This document shows, piece by piece, positions 5,618 through 6,742 of a DNA stretch of 6,742 nt. Within the stretch, counting starts at the first letter, position 1, and every line of letters starts with the position of its first letter. The notes below the pieces were generated by a model, which saw only the letters and a list, made by a program, of their open reading frames with translations, searched no databases and was not told the DNA's origin. Source of the stretch: Deltaproteobacteria bacterium (GTDB lineage: Bacteria; Desulfobacterota_B; Binatia; UBA9968); assembly GCA_016193385.1 (NCBI GenBank), contig JACPSF010000395.1, forward strand, positions 1 to 6,742. Direction: 5' to 3'. The position numbers and the translations under genes are program-made.

Positions 5618-5633
5618 CGCGAAGGCATTCGCG
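5618..5633. other. short perfect hairpin between bicupin and GatC-like genes
   Basis: CGCGAA (5618-5623) and TTCGCG (5628-5633) form a 6-bp perfect stem with a 4-nt loop, a few bases after the bicupin stop on the minus strand. No T-run follows on that strand, so it is not a standard terminator. It could stabilise the 3' end of an upstream message or trim expression between the two genes. Nothing else is visible in the 120-bp gap apart from the ribosome site of the GatC-like gene. Confidence 0.35.
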
Positions 5634-5644
5634 GCTTGTGTGGT

Positions 5645-6523
5645 CTACTCCTCTAGCTGAGTGGCCTTCATGTGCCGGTCGATCGTGTTGTAGCCCCGCC
5701 ACTGGTCGACCATCCAGTACCGGATGCCGTATTCGAATCTGAGCTCCCTGGTCTCACCGTCGGTGGGATTGAAGTGCTGGTGGTGCATCATGCCCGGCGG
5801 GACGTGCACGGCATCGCCCTGTTCCCACTCGGTGCGCTTGCCGCCAATCTCGGAATAGCCGCTCCCCTTTAGAGCATAGAGGTACGCTTCAGGGTGAGCG
5901 TGGCTGTGGCTCTTGGAGCGAGGCAGCTCGACGAAGATCGAACTAATGGCCACGGCCGTCGCCTTAAAGCCGTTGCGATTGCCGCTCCTGCCCATGAGAA
6001 AGTAGGTGGCCCCGTGCTTGCTCTCGCCGGAAAGCTCGAATTGCTCTTCGTGCATGGAGATCCGCCGCCCATCGACCGGCCAGTACTGGGACTCCTCCGA
6101 GCCGATCCTGGCGAGCGCGGCTGGGTCATTGGGACCCGCGTCTTCGATTTGCTCCAACCGTCCCATATAGATGGAGGCCTCGAGCGGCCACGCCAGACCC
6201 GAAATATAAACGACCGGCTCTTTCCCGGCGTTGAAAAGCTGATGCGGCGAACGATACGGGATATGAAAGATCGTCGCGCGGCGGAAATCGTAGCGCCGCT
6301 CATCCAACAGGAGAAAACCGTCACCGCTTTCGACGTAGATCGCCTCCTCCCCGTGGAGGTGCTTGCCGGTATGCCAGCCAACCGGGATCTCCGCCTTCAT
6401 CAGCAGACTGCCGCCCGTGGTAAAACCCTTCTCGGGCGCGATCATCAAAGCGGCTTTGGCGTCCTGGCGGGTGCGCGTCCACTCGAGATCCTTGCCCCGC
6501 GCCACCCGCGGCGCATCCAACAC
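5645..6523 (-). CDS. bicupin protein, gentisate 1,2-dioxygenase-like
   Basis: The product has two cupin barrels in tandem, like the ring-cleaving gentisate and 1-hydroxy-2-naphthoate dioxygenases, which use one Fe(II). Residue numbers count from the GTG at 6523. Cupin 1: GKHLHGEEAIYV (H55, H57, E59/E60) with IPYRSPHQLFN (H94). Cupin 2: SHSHAHPEAYLYALKG (H206, H208, E212) with VPPGMMHHQHFN (H247/H248/H250). Both barrels keep a metal-type set, whereas classical gentisate dioxygenases use mainly one. The first canonical start is GTG 6523, but family-like sequence (FYSAWLERSERLAK) continues in frame upstream to an ACG at 6577 with a strong ribosome site, so the real protein is probably 310 residues. 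The neighbouring amidase pair suggests catabolism of an amide-bearing or aromatic compound. A non-catalytic sensor or an isomerase-type cupin is possible. Confidence 0.82.
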   Translation of the reverse strand: MLDAPRVARGKDLEWTRTRQDAKAALMIAPEKGFTTGGSLLMKAEIPVGWHTGKHLHGEEAIYVESGDGFLLLDERRYDFRRATIFHIPYRSPHQLFNAGKEPVVYISGLAWPLEASIYMGRLEQIEDAGPNDPAALARIGSEESQYWPVDGRRISMHEEQFELSGESKHGATYFLMGRSGNRNGFKATAVAISSIFVELPRSKSHSHAHPEAYLYALKGSGYSEIGGKRTEWEQGDAVHVPPGMMHHQHFNPTDGETRELRFEYGIRYWMVDQWRGYNTIDRHMKATQLEE

Positions 6524-6574
6524 TGTCTTCGCGAGACGTTCCGACCTTTCCAGCCAAGCTGAATAAAAATCCTG

Positions 6575-6586
6575 CGTTTCTCCTCC
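6575..6586 (-). promoter_or_regulatory. ribosome site GGAGGAG with ACG in the start position
   Basis: On the minus strand GGAGGAG (6586-6580) is followed by AA and then ACG (6577-6575), in frame with the bicupin. From here the frame reads (T/M)QDFYSAWLERSERLAK before joining the GTG at 6523, and this matches the usual lead of related bicupins. No ATG, GTG or TTG occurs in this frame between the preceding gene's stop and 6523, and 6523 has no ribosome site close by. A single T-to-C change from ATG, or true ACG initiation, would explain it. Confidence 0.5.
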
Positions 6587-6674
6587 GATATATGCTTTAT
6601 TTGGACAGCGCGCGATGGCGCTCTCCCTGAGCGCATCATGCGCCGCGCTGCATGACCAGGCGCGCTGTCGACCA

Positions 6675-6742
6675 TTACGGCAGTTTGACTATCTCAATCC
6701 AGTTCGGATTCTTGCCCACAGGATAATCATTGAGCTTAGTGA
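6675..6742 (-). CDS. C-terminal end of an unrecognised gene, cut by the window edge
   Basis: The frame enters from the right edge and ends at TAA (6677-6675), giving 21 residues that close with YPVGKNPNWIEIVKLP. The fragment is too short for a family call. It lies on the same strand as the bicupin and ends ~90 bp before the bicupin ribosome site, so it is likely the preceding gene of the same transcription unit. The steady mix of charged and aromatic residues up to the stop, followed by loss of protein-like sequence, supports a real gene end. Confidence 0.5.
   Translation of the reverse strand, partial: TKLNDYPVGKNPNWIEIVKLP

Noticed and set aside
5894..6562. 222-codon + strand frame opposite the bicupin
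   Set aside because: It has no motif or ribosome site; the minus-strand frame carries both cupin motif sets.
6445..6675. 76-codon minus-strand frame from ATG 6675 as a separate gene, or as the true bicupin start through a frameshift
   Set aside because: Its sequence is Arg-rich and motif-free. The bicupin frame itself is protein-like back to the GGAGGAG site, so no frameshift is needed.

Overview
The window looks like accessory DNA from a GC-rich, uncultured environmental bacterium, probably soil or groundwater. The basis is a Tat-like NMT1-type binding-protein fragment beside an amidase and a bicupin, strong GGAGG-type ribosome sites and ATGA-coupled genes. I cannot fix the phylum; Deltaproteobacteria, Methylomirabilota/Rokubacteria-like or Tectomicrobia-like lineages are guesses.

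Left part (1-2033, + strand): a defence- and plasticity-rich segment. A 19-bp tandem repeat (77-180) is followed by a possible sigma70 promoter (187-216). Next comes what reads as a complete integron gene cassette (292-1214). Its single gene encodes a PUA/EVE-like domain fused to an HNH nuclease, the architecture of modification-dependent (type IV-like) restriction enzymes. The gene's stop codon lies inside the R'' box of an attC-like site, and that box is the exact reverse complement of the core site at the cassette's left edge. No integrase gene is visible. Just beyond the cassette is the C-terminal stub of a large type ISP/IIG-like DNA methyltransferase-restriction protein (1247-1486), then an intact two-gene MazF-type toxin-antitoxin operon (1511-2033).

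Middle (2175-3677): a secreted M6-like metalloprotease homologue whose zinc motif reads HDLLH instead of HExxH, then a gene-poor stretch with a TTCG-loop hairpin.

Right part (3678-6742): the first ~65 codons of an NMT1/SsuA-type ABC binding protein (+ strand) run directly into the 3' end of an oppositely oriented amidase gene, which marks a rearrangement breakpoint. The amidase belongs to a minus-strand group read right to left: the last 21 codons of an unknown gene (6742-6675), a bicupin protein of the gentisate-dioxygenase-like type (6523/6577-5645), a small GatC/AtzG-like protein (5524-5321) and the amidase (5324-3873). The last two overlap by ATGA and probably form an AtzG-AtzE-like hydrolase pair. 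The group probably degrades an amide or aromatic/heterocyclic compound, but the substrate cannot be read from sequence. The bicupin has an odd start: reading frame, family-like sequence and a GGAGGAG ribosome site all point to an ACG codon at 6577, not the first canonical start (GTG, 6523).
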